Assembly: GCA_020629935.1 (NCBI GenBank)
Contig: JAHDCJ010000007.1
Span: 1 to 32,078 of the forward strand
From: Saprospiraceae bacterium
GTDB lineage: Bacteria; Bacteroidota; Bacteroidia; Chitinophagales; Saprospiraceae
Direction of reading: 5' to 3'
Length of the DNA stretch: 32,078 nucleotides
This document shows positions 23,787-32,078 of the stretch, piece by piece. Made by a program: the position numbers and the translations under genes. Within the stretch, counting starts at the first letter, position 1. Every line of letters begins with the position of its first letter. The notes beneath the pieces are model-generated. The model had not been told where the DNA came from, made no database searches, and saw only the letters and a program-made list of their open reading frames with translations.

Positions 23787-25550
23787 TTAATCATATGTAA
23801 TTCGCGGATCGGCTACGGCATATAATATGTCCGCAATAAGGTAACCGATCATTGTCAATAATGCTGACATTAATACTACCGCAAATACAAAAGGATAATC
23901 AGGATACTTAATCGCTTCAAAAAGCTGTCTACCCATTCCTGGAATAGTAAAAATAATTTCAATCACAATCGATCCTGAAATCATTAATGGGAAGATGTTG
24001 GCAAACAAAGTAATGATTGGCAATAAGGAATTTCGAAATGCATGTTTCCAAATTACAGTCTTTTCTTCTAAGCCTTTAGCACGTGCTGTACGTACATAAT
24101 CTTGTCGAAGCACAGATAGCATTCCTCCACGCATTTGTCGCGACAAGAAGGCTAAACTTCCATAAGTCCAACAAAACAAGGGTAAGACTAAGTGATAAGC
24201 TCTGATTCCAATTTTTTCAAAAAATCCAGCCCCTTCTACATTTCCTAATCCATAAGGAGGAAACCAATTCAGGTAATCTGGTTGACATAAAAAAGTAATT
24301 AATAAAGTAGCTACCCAGAAACTAGGTAGTGAGTATAGAATAAATAAAATCGTGGTTACTACGCTATCTGTTTTTGTTCCTTTCTTTCTTGCAGAAAATA
24401 CACCTAAAGGAACCGAAATCAAATAAGTCAGTATAATAGAAATGATACTAATGATCATCGTCCAGAATAAATAATCGCCAATTTTTTCAGAGATGGGTCG
24501 CTTATCTTCAAAAGATTTTCCAAAATCAAACCGAATGAATCCAGCACTCCAGTTGGGATTATAATCATGTAAACGATCTGCTTTTATTGAACAATTTGCA
24601 GCCATATCAATCATACCGACTTCTGGTGCGATTTTGACTTGTTGTCCTTTTTTCAAATTAATATAAACCGTTTCTTTTCCGTCTTGAATAGCCGCATAAG
24701 AAATCTTCATCAACTTCTCATTGGTTTGCGCATCTTTAATTGCAAGTATCTCTGCACTTTGTGAAGATCGTTTGACACTAGATCTTGGCACTTTAATTTT
24801 AAATCTATGATAAGACTCTTCGGTAGCCGTAATCGTATTTGATGCCGATTGATCTAAGGCATAATTCATTGCAGGCAATTTGTCTTTTTTCAAAAACAAA
24901 GGACGGTTTCCAAAAAGCCATCGATGATATTGATTATTGAACCCATACCAACTAAATCGAGGCACCTTCTTTTTCCAAGGAGTCGCTGTTTTCCGCATAG
25001 TAGCATACTTATCTTTTACCTCATTCAATTTAGGTAATACGCGAGCGGTAGAAGGAAAAGCCGAAGCATATTTTTCAATATTCACAAAAGCTTTCTGGAT
25101 GGTATTATCATCATAATTGATAAACATATCATTCGTACTAGCTTTCATTTTTATCAAAGCATCGGGATTCAATGAATCTTTTTCAATCGCATTGACTTGA
25201 TTATAAAAGACTTTAGCCGTTTTATAATAATCATCAATTTCCGTCCAATTTCCATATTCGTTGACTAAACGATTGAGGTTATTCCGCTCCGATTGGATAG
25301 GAATTCGATACATGGTATCTGGATAAGCTTTTGATGTAAACGCAAAATAAAACACAGGCAAATCAAGGCCTAGTTCTTTTCTTGTTTCATTATACGCTTG
25401 TGGCGGAATGGGCTCTCCTTCAGGAGTAGCTCCTAACATTTTTTCTACAGGATCGCCAGGAGCCGCTAAGCTCAACATAAAAATCACTATAGAAATGATT
25501 AGTAAAGTCGGGATGAAAATCAACACCCGTTTTATCACATATTTAAACAT
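23787..25550 (-). CDS. Peptide ABC transporter permease, OppB-like, with large periplasmic insertions
   Basis: Partner permease of the downstream OppC-like protein. Standard parts are an N-terminal membrane segment (about 9-30) followed by APGDPVEKML, a membrane domain from about 362, the coupling loop YVRTARAKGLEE with HAFRNSLLPI (about 485-512), and the end motif DPRITYD. At 587 residues it is far longer than the usual 306-340. The extra length lies between the first and second membrane segments. One insertion lies between LDLPVFYFAF (about 62-71) and QYHRWLFG (207-214), the second between that and FIRFDFGKSF (338-347), so a normally compact periplasmic region is split twice. The insertions look soluble, the first helical and charged, the second more beta-like. 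They may contact the binding proteins. It is 65 bases after the SBP gene. Confidence 0.92.
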   Translation of the reverse strand: MFKYVIKRVLIFIPTLLIISIVIFMLSLAAPGDPVEKMLGATPEGEPIPPQAYNETRKELGLDLPVFYFAFTSKAYPDTMYRIPIQSERNNLNRLVNEYGNWTEIDDYYKTAKVFYNQVNAIEKDSLNPDALIKMKASTNDMFINYDDNTIQKAFVNIEKYASAFPSTARVLPKLNEVKDKYATMRKTATPWKKKVPRFSWYGFNNQYHRWLFGNRPLFLKKDKLPAMNYALDQSASNTITATEESYHRFKIKVPRSSVKRSSQSAEILAIKDAQTNEKLMKISYAAIQDGKETVYINLKKGQQVKIAPEVGMIDMAANCSIKADRLHDYNPNWSAGFIRFDFGKSFEDKRPISEKIGDYLFWTMIISIISIILTYLISVPLGVFSARKKGTKTDSVVTTILFILYSLPSFWVATLLITFLCQPDYLNWFPPYGLGNVEGAGFFEKIGIRAYHLVLPLFCWTYGSLAFLSRQMRGGMLSVLRQDYVRTARAKGLEEKTVIWKHAFRNSLLPIITLFANIFPLMISGSIVIEIIFTIPGMGRQLFEAIKYPDYPFVFAVVLMSALLTMIGYLIADILYAVADPRITYD

Positions 25551-25615
25551 AATCCTCGGACTATTAAAGGGTTTTTAAAAAATAATCGTTTTCCGAAATT
25601 GTTCTCGGAGAGAAT

Positions 25616-27385
25616 TTAGTTAGCTACAGGTTGAGATACCGTGAACCCGTTGGTCCAATAACCTGGACGAATACCAGATCCATAACTATTTCCAAATCGA
25701 CTATGAATAGCAATTCTTTCTTTTTCTGCTAATAAGAAAATATAAGGAATTTCATCATGGATGATTTGGTGCAATTTATGATACATTTTGTACCGTTTTT
25801 GAGGATCTAATTCTACACGTAAATCTTCAATAAGTTGATCACTTGCCGCATTTCCAAAACCGGTATAGTTTGAACCTTCTTCATTTGCAGAGTCTGTGTG
25901 CCAAATTTGTTTAGGATCGCTTTCAAAAGGAGAAGAAATCCAACCTAATACAACCGTTTCAAATTTATGCACTTTTAAGTTTTCTGTAATTACTCCCCAA
26001 TCAAGAGAAACTACTTCTACTTTGACTCCTACTTTTCTTGCGGCTTCTTGGAAAATCAAACAAGCCGTTTCTCTACGTTTGTTTCCACTATTATAATTTA
26101 ACGTAATGGTAAAATCTTCTACTTTTCCATCAAACTCTTGATCTAAGGTACCATCACTATTGCTATCCTTCCATCCAGCTTCCGCAAGTAATGCTTTGGC
26201 TTTCTCTAAATCATGAGGATAAGGTTTTACATTCGGATTTAAACGTTCTTTCAAGGAAGGGTGCGTAAAACAAGAAACGGGTTCTCCTAAACCATAACAA
26301 TACGATTCAATCAACTGAGGAACATTCATGATATGGGCCATGGCTTTTCGAGTTCGAACATCTTTGAATTTTTCTAAGCGCAGGTTGATTGCCAAATAAT
26401 CATAAGAGAATTTTGGTGGCGTAAATGTATTATACTTAGCTTTAAAGTTATCACTCTTTCTAAGATCATCTACAAAATCTTTATTTTTGATGCCATACAT
26501 CGCATCTAGCTTTTCTCCTTTCAAGGCCACCGTTGCAGTAGCTAAATCATTGATACTTTCGTAAATGATTTTACTTGGATAAGCTTCAAACCAATGGTTT
26601 TTATCTGGCACGCTATGTCCCCACCAATCTTTTTTCAACGTAACAACTACCCGTTGATTCGTTTCCCAACGATCAAAGTTATAAGGTCCAGAACCTATAA
26701 CTACTTCTCTTTGGAATTTAGGGCCATTATATTGCTCTGCAAATCGTTTGATTTCAGCATTGTTTTTTAATTCTTTTGCTCCTTTCGCATCTTCATACAA
26801 TTCCTTCACTGTAAACTTGGCCATGATATTATCTGGATCATACACGTAAGAAGGGATAATATAAAAATCGGAAAGTGACGATTCGATAATCATATAAGGC
26901 TCGGCATAAAGAATAGTAAATTTCTTTGGATTTTCTTTATCTACAATTACATCCATCACTTTGTCAAAATAAGGTTTTAAGGCCTTACTCTTCGTTTCTG
27001 GATTTTTTAACACTTTAAAAGAAAAAGCGACATCATTACCTGTGATTGCTTCCCCATTATCCCATTTAGCTTCAGGACGAATTTCCATATCAACGGTAAC
27101 TCTTCCATCATCTTGTTTAGTAATAACAGGTCGTTCTTTAGCTAAAACAGGTACAATTTGATTCGTTTTAAAATCAATATGTAATAAGTTTTGAAAAATT
27201 GCATAACTGATAATGGTAGAACCATTATCATTCGCATTTAATGGAGTCATTTCTTCCGGATCAGACAATTGGTGGGTGATAACCGTATCATCGACTTTAT
27301 CTGAGGTGGTTGAGGTGGAGTCTCCACAACTACTAAAAAGTAGCGCGATTATTCCCCAAAACATCAATTGATTTTTAAACGTCAT
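25616..27385 (-). CDS. Peptide-type ABC transporter substrate-binding lipoprotein (SBP1)
   Basis: Extracytoplasmic solute-binding protein of the SBP_bac_5 (peptide/nickel) family. The 589-residue precursor has a lipoprotein signal peptide with lipobox FSSC and lipidated Cys20, then a Ser/Thr-rich linker. Family landmarks are RPEAKWDNGEAITGNDVAF (seen as PEAKWDNG and DVAFSFKVL), VIGSGPYNFDRWETNQR, and KAMAHIMNVPQLI. A DSNSDGTLD loop resembling a calcium-binding EF-hand loop follows AEAGWK. It is a clear paralogue of the next upstream gene. It lies directly upstream of the two permease genes in the same direction, so it is probably the binding protein for that channel. No promoter motif was identified. 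Confidence 0.93.
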   Translation of the reverse strand: MTFKNQLMFWGIIALLFSSCGDSTSTTSDKVDDTVITHQLSDPEEMTPLNANDNGSTIISYAIFQNLLHIDFKTNQIVPVLAKERPVITKQDDGRVTVDMEIRPEAKWDNGEAITGNDVAFSFKVLKNPETKSKALKPYFDKVMDVIVDKENPKKFTILYAEPYMIIESSLSDFYIIPSYVYDPDNIMAKFTVKELYEDAKGAKELKNNAEIKRFAEQYNGPKFQREVVIGSGPYNFDRWETNQRVVVTLKKDWWGHSVPDKNHWFEAYPSKIIYESINDLATATVALKGEKLDAMYGIKNKDFVDDLRKSDNFKAKYNTFTPPKFSYDYLAINLRLEKFKDVRTRKAMAHIMNVPQLIESYCYGLGEPVSCFTHPSLKERLNPNVKPYPHDLEKAKALLAEAGWKDSNSDGTLDQEFDGKVEDFTITLNYNSGNKRRETACLIFQEAARKVGVKVEVVSLDWGVITENLKVHKFETVVLGWISSPFESDPKQIWHTDSANEEGSNYTGFGNAASDQLIEDLRVELDPQKRYKMYHKLHQIIHDEIPYIFLLAEKERIAIHSRFGNSYGSGIRPGYWTNGFTVSQPVAN

Positions 27386-27609
27386 GAGTGGATTTATTTT
27401 TTAAAAGTGATTTAGATTTTGTTTACTTGTCTCATTTTCCATACTATATATAAAGTCTTAGAAAATGATAATTTGCTTAAAAATAGCAAGTTTCGGCCAT
27501 TTTACAAACCCGATTGCATGGAATAACATTTTAGAGGGTTAATCCCTTCCTTTTCAAGCAATCAAAAGGTAAATGATTTGACTTATTTTTATTCTTTTTC
27601 AAAAAAAAA

Positions 27610-27633
27610 GTAGGAATGAAATTTCATCCCTAC
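27610..27633 (-). terminator. Terminator after SBP2
   Basis: GTAGGGATGAAA/TTTCATTCCTAC (minus-strand reading) is a 24-base near-perfect palindrome with one G-T pair, followed leftward by nine Ts. It separates SBP2 from SBP1 and the permease genes. Confidence 0.88.
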
Positions 27634-27661
27634 TCCAATATTTTTAGTTAACAAGAATTGT

Positions 27662-29452
27662 TTAATCCTCCATAACCATTACTTCCTGTAAGCTTGGAAT
27701 ATAATAGCCTGGCACCATTCCTGTGAAATTTACATTGTCAAACTTTTTGCTCACAGCGATACGATTTTGTGTCGCATTGATAAAGATGTAAGGACATTCA
27801 TCATCAATAATTTTTTGCAATTCATTGTAAATTGCTATTCGTTTTGGTTTATCTAATTCTCTACGAAGGTTGTCAATTAACTCATCACTTCGAGGCGTAC
27901 CGAAAGAGACATAATTACTTCCGCCATTTGCAGAGGAAGTATGCCAAATTTGTTTTGGGTCACTTTCTAATGGAGAAGAACCCCAAATACCATAATACAT
28001 CTCAAATTTATGTGCTTTTAAATCTCCTTGCATTACAGAGAAGTCAATACTTCGTGGCTCGATTTGAATCCCTGCTTTTTTACAAGATTCTTTATACATT
28101 AATACGCCTTGTTCACTTGTTTTTGCTCCGTTCGGGAAAATAAAATCAATAACAAACTCTGTAACTTTTCCATCAATGTTTTTATCTAGTGTACCATTCC
28201 CATTGCTGTCTGTCCAACCCGCTTCTGCCAATAGCTTTTTAGCTGCTTCAATATCTTGTTGGTATACTTCTAAATCTGCATTTATGAATTCTTTTTTAGA
28301 TGGGTGGATAAAAGAAGTTACTCGTTCCGCAAGTCCGTAGAAGATGGTATTTCCATATTCATTAGCGTCCATAAGAAGACGTAAAGCTTTTCGTGTTTTT
28401 ACATCTTCAAATTTAGGATGTCTAAGATTCATACCGAAATAAGAATATAAAAACTGAGTGGGTGTTCCTGTATGAAATCGACTATTAAAATCTTCATCTT
28501 CTCTCATTTCTTTAACAAAAATACGAGGGTTGATTCGGTTCATTGCATCAATTTTTCCTCCTTTTAAGGCAACTGTTGCAGTGGTAGCATCATTAATCAC
28601 TTCGTACACAATCTCATCCATATTGGCATCAAACCAATGGTGTTCTTTTTTGAGTTTATGACCATACCAATCTTTTTTTAATTTATAAATTAATCGCTGA
28701 TTGGTTTCCCATCGATCAAATTTATATGGCCCAGAGCCAGAAACCACTTCTCTAGAGAATTTAGTTGAATTAAATTCTTTTCCAAAACGAATAAGATTAT
28801 CATCCTTTTCCATTTTAGCCATTGGTGTATTCGCCATTTGTTTAACGGTATATTTTTTCATGATACCATCTACATCATAGACATAGCTTGGAATAATCAT
28901 TAAATCAATCAAAGCCGATTCCATTAACATATAAGGTTCTTTACAAACCAAAGTAAATTTCATAGGATTTTCTGCGTCAATGACAACGTCTTCAATATAC
29001 TCAAAGTACAAACGTAAATGTGCATTATCAACCGTTGGATTTTTCATTACTTTTAAACTAAATGCTACATCTTCAGGAGTAATTGGCGTGCCATTATCCC
29101 ATTTAGCTTCTGGGCGCATTTCTAAGGTCATCTCTACTTTACCATCATCTCTTGTTTTGATTTCTGGTCTTGAGGTAGCCAACATAGGAACTATTTCACT
29201 ACTAAACCAATCCATAGTAATTAAAGACTGAAAGGCACGTTCAACCAACAAACCTCCAAAGGCTGTTGTTCGGTTATAAGGATTCAGTGATTTAGGTTCA
29301 CCTAAGGTATATTGTATAAATTTGCCATCTTGCTTGTATTCAGTATCTCCAGATTGATTACCTCCAGTTGTAGTAGATTCTCCTCCACAACTACTTAAGC
29401 AAAAAGTAAATAGGGCAATAGTAAACAGATAAGAAAAAATTTTGTTAAACAT
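27662..29452 (-). CDS. Peptide-type ABC transporter substrate-binding lipoprotein (SBP2)
   Basis: A second SBP_bac_5 lipoprotein, 596 residues, with lipobox CLSSC and lipidated Cys22. It shares its whole architecture with SBP1: PEAKWDNG with a following DVAFSLKVMKNP, VSGSGPYKFDRWETNQR, LLAEAGWTDSN, SDPKQIWHTSSAN. Its calcium-loop-like segment reads DSNGNGTLD. The pair most likely arose by tandem duplication, and differences outside the shared motifs suggest different ligands. A strong terminator after it and a 276-base gap before SBP1 mean it can be expressed on its own. The start follows an AT-rich leader with an imperfect TTATTTTG but no proper TAnnTTTG. Confidence 0.93.
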   Translation of the reverse strand: MFNKIFSYLFTIALFTFCLSSCGGESTTTGGNQSGDTEYKQDGKFIQYTLGEPKSLNPYNRTTAFGGLLVERAFQSLITMDWFSSEIVPMLATSRPEIKTRDDGKVEMTLEMRPEAKWDNGTPITPEDVAFSLKVMKNPTVDNAHLRLYFEYIEDVVIDAENPMKFTLVCKEPYMLMESALIDLMIIPSYVYDVDGIMKKYTVKQMANTPMAKMEKDDNLIRFGKEFNSTKFSREVVSGSGPYKFDRWETNQRLIYKLKKDWYGHKLKKEHHWFDANMDEIVYEVINDATTATVALKGGKIDAMNRINPRIFVKEMREDEDFNSRFHTGTPTQFLYSYFGMNLRHPKFEDVKTRKALRLLMDANEYGNTIFYGLAERVTSFIHPSKKEFINADLEVYQQDIEAAKKLLAEAGWTDSNGNGTLDKNIDGKVTEFVIDFIFPNGAKTSEQGVLMYKESCKKAGIQIEPRSIDFSVMQGDLKAHKFEMYYGIWGSSPLESDPKQIWHTSSANGGSNYVSFGTPRSDELIDNLRRELDKPKRIAIYNELQKIIDDECPYIFINATQNRIAVSKKFDNVNFTGMVPGYYIPSLQEVMVMED

Positions 29453-29654
29453 AAGAATTTATAGTTAGCATAGTGTTAGATAATTGATGCAAAATAACGA
29501 AATAAATATGAGTAATTCATATATTCAGTAGTTCATAAACCAATGAAATGCGCATTTTTGTCACTTCTTTATTGTTTTTGACAAAACGATGAAGTCGAAT
29601 TTCATGTAATACCGTAATTCTTAACGTGCGGATGTTTTAAATTAAAAAAATAAG

Positions 29655-30569
29655 ATGAAAACTGTTTTAATTAGTGGCGGTACAGGTTTAATAGGAAGTC
29701 GTTTGACTACATTACTCTTAGAAAAGGGATATCAAGTTAAGCATTTAAGTCGTAGTAAAAAAACGAATAGCACTATTCCTACCTTTCAATGGGACATCGA
29801 TGCACAAACGATAGAAGAGGAGGCCATGATTGGCGTGGATGCTATTATCCATTTAGCTGGAGCGGGTATTGCGGATAAGGCATGGACTAAAAAAAGGAAA
29901 AAAGAAATTATTGAAAGTAGAGGAAAGGGGGCTACACTTTTATATAAAAAAATAGAAGGTTTAAAGGAAAAACCCAAAACATTTATAAACGCAGCAGCAA
30001 TCGGATATTATGGTGATCAAGGAGAGGAATGGGTCGATGAATTAAGTCCTCCAGGTCAAAAGGGTTTCCTTCCAGAAAGCTGTGTTGCATGGGAAAAATC
30101 ATTAGATCAACTCCAAGATTCTTCTATCCGAATGTTAAAATTTCGCATAGGGATTGTGTTATCTACGAAAGGGGGAGCAATGGAAAAATTGATGGATAGT
30201 TTTAAAGTCCGTACAGCAGCTTACTTAGGAGATGGCCAACAATTTTATTCTTGGATACATCTTGACGATATGTGTCGTGTGCTCATTGCTGGTTTAGAAA
30301 ATGAAAATCTTTCTGGTGTTTATAATGCGGTCAGTCCAAATCCTGCTCGAAATAAAACGATTGTAGAAACAATTGCCAACGTTTTACCTGGTAAATATTT
30401 AATGGTGCCTGCTCCAAAATTTGCATTAAAATTAGTATTGGGTGAACGTATAGAAATGGTATTAGGTAGTACAAGAGTTTCTTCAAAAAAGATCGAATCT
30501 ACAGGTTTTCAATTTCAATTTCCTCAATTAGAAGAAGCCATTGCCCATTTGATTAAACACCAGTTATAA
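29655..30569 (+). CDS. TIGR01777-type NAD(P)-binding epimerase/oxidoreductase
   Basis: A 304-residue short-chain dehydrogenase-like (extended SDR) protein. The N-terminal nucleotide-binding motif GGTGLIG is at residues 8-14. DAIIHLAGAGIADK, AAAIGYYGDQGEEW and SWIHLDDMCR are typical of the TIGR01777 (YfcH-like) branch, as is the C-terminal domain (about 250-302; PAPKFALKLVLGER, STRVSSKKIESTGF) with the DUF1731 pattern. The tyrosine that serves as a catalytic residue in related epimerases could be in GYYGD. The biochemical reaction of this branch is not established, so no substrate is given. It is divergent from SBP2 and ends in a bidirectional terminator that starts 3 bases after its stop codon. 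Confidence 0.93.
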   Translation: MKTVLISGGTGLIGSRLTTLLLEKGYQVKHLSRSKKTNSTIPTFQWDIDAQTIEEEAMIGVDAIIHLAGAGIADKAWTKKRKKEIIESRGKGATLLYKKIEGLKEKPKTFINAAAIGYYGDQGEEWVDELSPPGQKGFLPESCVAWEKSLDQLQDSSIRMLKFRIGIVLSTKGGAMEKLMDSFKVRTAAYLGDGQQFYSWIHLDDMCRVLIAGLENENLSGVYNAVSPNPARNKTIVETIANVLPGKYLMVPAPKFALKLVLGERIEMVLGSTRVSSKKIESTGFQFQFPQLEEAIAHLIKHQL

Positions 30570-30572
30570 AAA

Positions 30573-30599
30573 AAGCCGATCCATTTTAAAGATCGGCTT
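30573..30599. terminator. Bidirectional terminator between convergent genes
   Basis: AAGCCGATC and GATCGGCTT form a perfect 9-bp stem around a 9-base loop. Seven As on the left give a strong T-run for the leftward gene. The right side (CATATTTTCTATTT) is a weaker tail for the rightward gene. Confidence 0.88.
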
Positions 30600-30622
30600 C
30601 ATATTTTCTATTTGGAATATTG

Positions 30623-31984
30623 TTATTGTTCCTCTGTTGTTTGATCTCCTAGGATATTTGTGCCTTCAATTTTATAAATATCATCACAACAATTCGGATG
30701 ATCTTTAAAACTTGAACCTTCTCTATTGGAAGAGAAATAACCACTATCATCTGAATCTAATCGTAAATAATAATCATCTCCGCTAGAGTTAATTGGGAAG
30801 CCAACATTTGCTGCTTTATCCCAAAATCTTTGACTTCCAGCAATTCGATAAATATCGTAACCTCCAAATCCAGAAGGTACATCTGAACTATAGAATAAAG
30901 ATTCGAAATCAAATTTATAGAATGGTGTTGTTTCATTAAAATCACTATTTACCCGACTACCTACATTATATGCACGTGTAAATTCTCCATTTGCTAAACG
31001 CATAGAATACCAAATATCAAATCCTCCAAAGCCTCCAGGGCGATTAGAAACAAAATATAATATTTCTCGGCCATACTCATTGACACTGGAAGCGGGTTGC
31101 ATACTTAAAAATCCTGGTCGATTTACACCTACATTCAATCGTTTTACTTCTTCTACTTTTCCTTCTTCTGTCAAAGCTCCCATAAAAATAGCACAATCTG
31201 CTACACCATCTGCGGAAAGACCACATCGAGTGAAAAATAAAGTTTTACCATCTACAGATAAGAATGGATCGCTATTTTGATAGCCTGCACGATTGACTTC
31301 TCCTGGCAAATTAACCACTTCAGGTTTTCTATCTCCTGGATTCATCGCCATACGAACCAAACTTCCTTGACTAGAAATGCTAGTAAAGATTAAGAAATCT
31401 CCGTTAGATGTTCCTCCATTTTCAGAGGTTCCAGTGTTGATGTTATCACTTAATCGGCTGATAGAATAGTTTCGATCTGGGCGACTAGAGACCGCTTGTT
31501 TACAACCAATAATATTTTGAGCGGTCAAATGATACTCTTCTTCATTGGGTTTCATCCCTAGATATTTATCAAAATTTTCTAGTGCTTTATCGTATTGTCC
31601 CATATGCTTTAAAGCAACAGCGTAGTTATAACGTGTTTTAGGATATTTATTTTCCGATTGCAATCCTAATTTACAATAGTCATGTGCTGCCTGATAATTA
31701 CGCACAGCTAATGCCGTTTCGCCCAAACGATATAAAGCATATTTATGATTTGGTTTTTGGCTAATTACTGAAGAATAGTATTGATAGGCCCCCACTTTGT
31801 CTCCCATTTCATACAATTCGTCGGCTAATTCAATGGCCTCTTTGGGTTTCAAACTCATAACTGTAGGGTTAACTACAGGAATAGTTGTCAAAATCTCATC
31901 TTCTAATTTCTTGCTTTTCGCTTTCTGGCCATATAGGTTAGGCATAACAAAAGAGACAATCAGGATTAAAATAAGCGCTCTCAT
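30623..31984 (-). CDS. Exported TPR and PD40 (beta-propeller) protein
   Basis: A 453-residue secreted or periplasmic protein. The signal peptide is about residues 1-19 (ending LYGQ). TPR-type helical repeats span about 45-160 (ELADELYEMGDKVGAYQYY, LGETALAVRNYQAAHDY, KHMGQYDKALENF seen in part). The second half consists of PD40-like beta-propeller repeats, recognisable from ILYFVSNRPGGFGGFDIWY and LFYSSDVPSGFGGYDIY (quoted in part: SNRPGGFGGFDIW, DVPSGFGGYDIY) and a final GYFSSNRE. TPR-PD40 proteins in Bacteroidota usually end in a peptidoglycan-binding OmpA domain, as in PorE of the type IX secretion system. This one stops after the propeller at a normal stop codon, with its terminator following, so it lacks that anchor. 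The role is unknown; a part in a cell-envelope complex is inference. Confidence 0.88.
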   Translation of the reverse strand: MRALILILIVSFVMPNLYGQKAKSKKLEDEILTTIPVVNPTVMSLKPKEAIELADELYEMGDKVGAYQYYSSVISQKPNHKYALYRLGETALAVRNYQAAHDYCKLGLQSENKYPKTRYNYAVALKHMGQYDKALENFDKYLGMKPNEEEYHLTAQNIIGCKQAVSSRPDRNYSISRLSDNINTGTSENGGTSNGDFLIFTSISSQGSLVRMAMNPGDRKPEVVNLPGEVNRAGYQNSDPFLSVDGKTLFFTRCGLSADGVADCAIFMGALTEEGKVEEVKRLNVGVNRPGFLSMQPASSVNEYGREILYFVSNRPGGFGGFDIWYSMRLANGEFTRAYNVGSRVNSDFNETTPFYKFDFESLFYSSDVPSGFGGYDIYRIAGSQRFWDKAANVGFPINSSGDDYYLRLDSDDSGYFSSNREGSSFKDHPNCCDDIYKIEGTNILGDQTTEEQ

Positions 31985-32008
31985 AACAGTTAAATTTTAC
32001 TTTAAGAT

Positions 32009-32056
32009 TTAGTGGTTAGGGCTATAAAAATAATAAACCTATTGGATAACCACTAA
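32009..32056. promoter_or_regulatory. 10-bp perfect inverted repeat upstream of the TPR-PD40 gene
   Basis: TTAGTGGTTA (32009-32018) and TAACCACTAA (32047-32056) are perfect inverted copies 28 bases apart, 24 bases before the leftward start codon. They could be paired regulator sites or a long-loop leader hairpin. I saw no TAnnTTTG between them. Confidence 0.4.
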
Positions 32057-32078
32057 TTATAATATAAATAAAATGAGA

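Noticed and set aside
27549-27569. CCTTTT/AAAAGG inverted repeat between the two SBP genes
   Set aside because: Only six AT-rich pairs with a 9-base loop; expected by chance in such sequence.

Overview
The window looks like a chromosomal housekeeping segment from an AT-rich Bacteroidota genome. Several independent signs support this: a type IX secretion C-terminal sorting domain on a secreted protease, a TonB-dependent receptor with an N-terminal carboxypeptidase-like domain, TPR/PD40 proteins, absence of Shine-Dalgarno sequences before most starts, and promoters that fit the phylum's TTTG-N19/20-TAnnTTTG pattern. A Saprospiria-like affiliation is a guess only. There are 20 protein genes I consider real, one partial tRNA-Cys, and no sign of phage, transposase, CRISPR or defence genes.

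Layout. Bases 1-53 are the 5' part of a leftward tRNA-Cys. Bases 288-6973 run rightward: a small anchored protein, NAD-dependent DNA ligase (ligA), an RDD membrane protein, a NatAB-like ABC exporter pair and a Ppx/GppA phosphatase. A leftward secreted protein of unknown function (7114-7875) converges on the phosphatase. The K+-dependent type membrane pyrophosphatase hppA (8244-10541) is divergent from it and converges on an orphan 7TM-PAS histidine kinase across a palindromic repeat. An alpha-oxoamine synthase (leftward) and L-aspartate oxidase nadB (rightward) share a 445-base divergent promoter region. nadB is followed by a TonB-dependent receptor.

From 18.5 kb onward most genes are leftward: a polytopic protein of unknown function, an M43-type secreted metalloprotease, the nucleoid protein HU, then a peptide-type ABC importer (two tandem substrate-binding lipoproteins, OppB-like and OppC-like permeases, no ATPase in the window). 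A 59-residue lipoprotein reads rightward between HU and the importer. The right end holds a rightward TIGR01777-type epimerase and a leftward TPR-PD40 protein.

Genes that appear to act together are the NatAB pair (8-base overlap) and the importer genes (SBP1-oppB-oppC closely spaced in one direction; SBP2 upstream, separated by a strong terminator). Most convergent or tandem gene ends carry clear hairpin terminators with A/T tails. The most unusual items are a GC-rich intergenic element at 18.54-18.67 kb, a palindrome whose right arm is tandemly triplicated after hppA, large periplasmic insertions in the OppB-like permease, a rearranged zinc-cysteine pattern in LigA, and an inverted repeat bracketing the HU -7 box. 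No clearly new multi-gene system was found.
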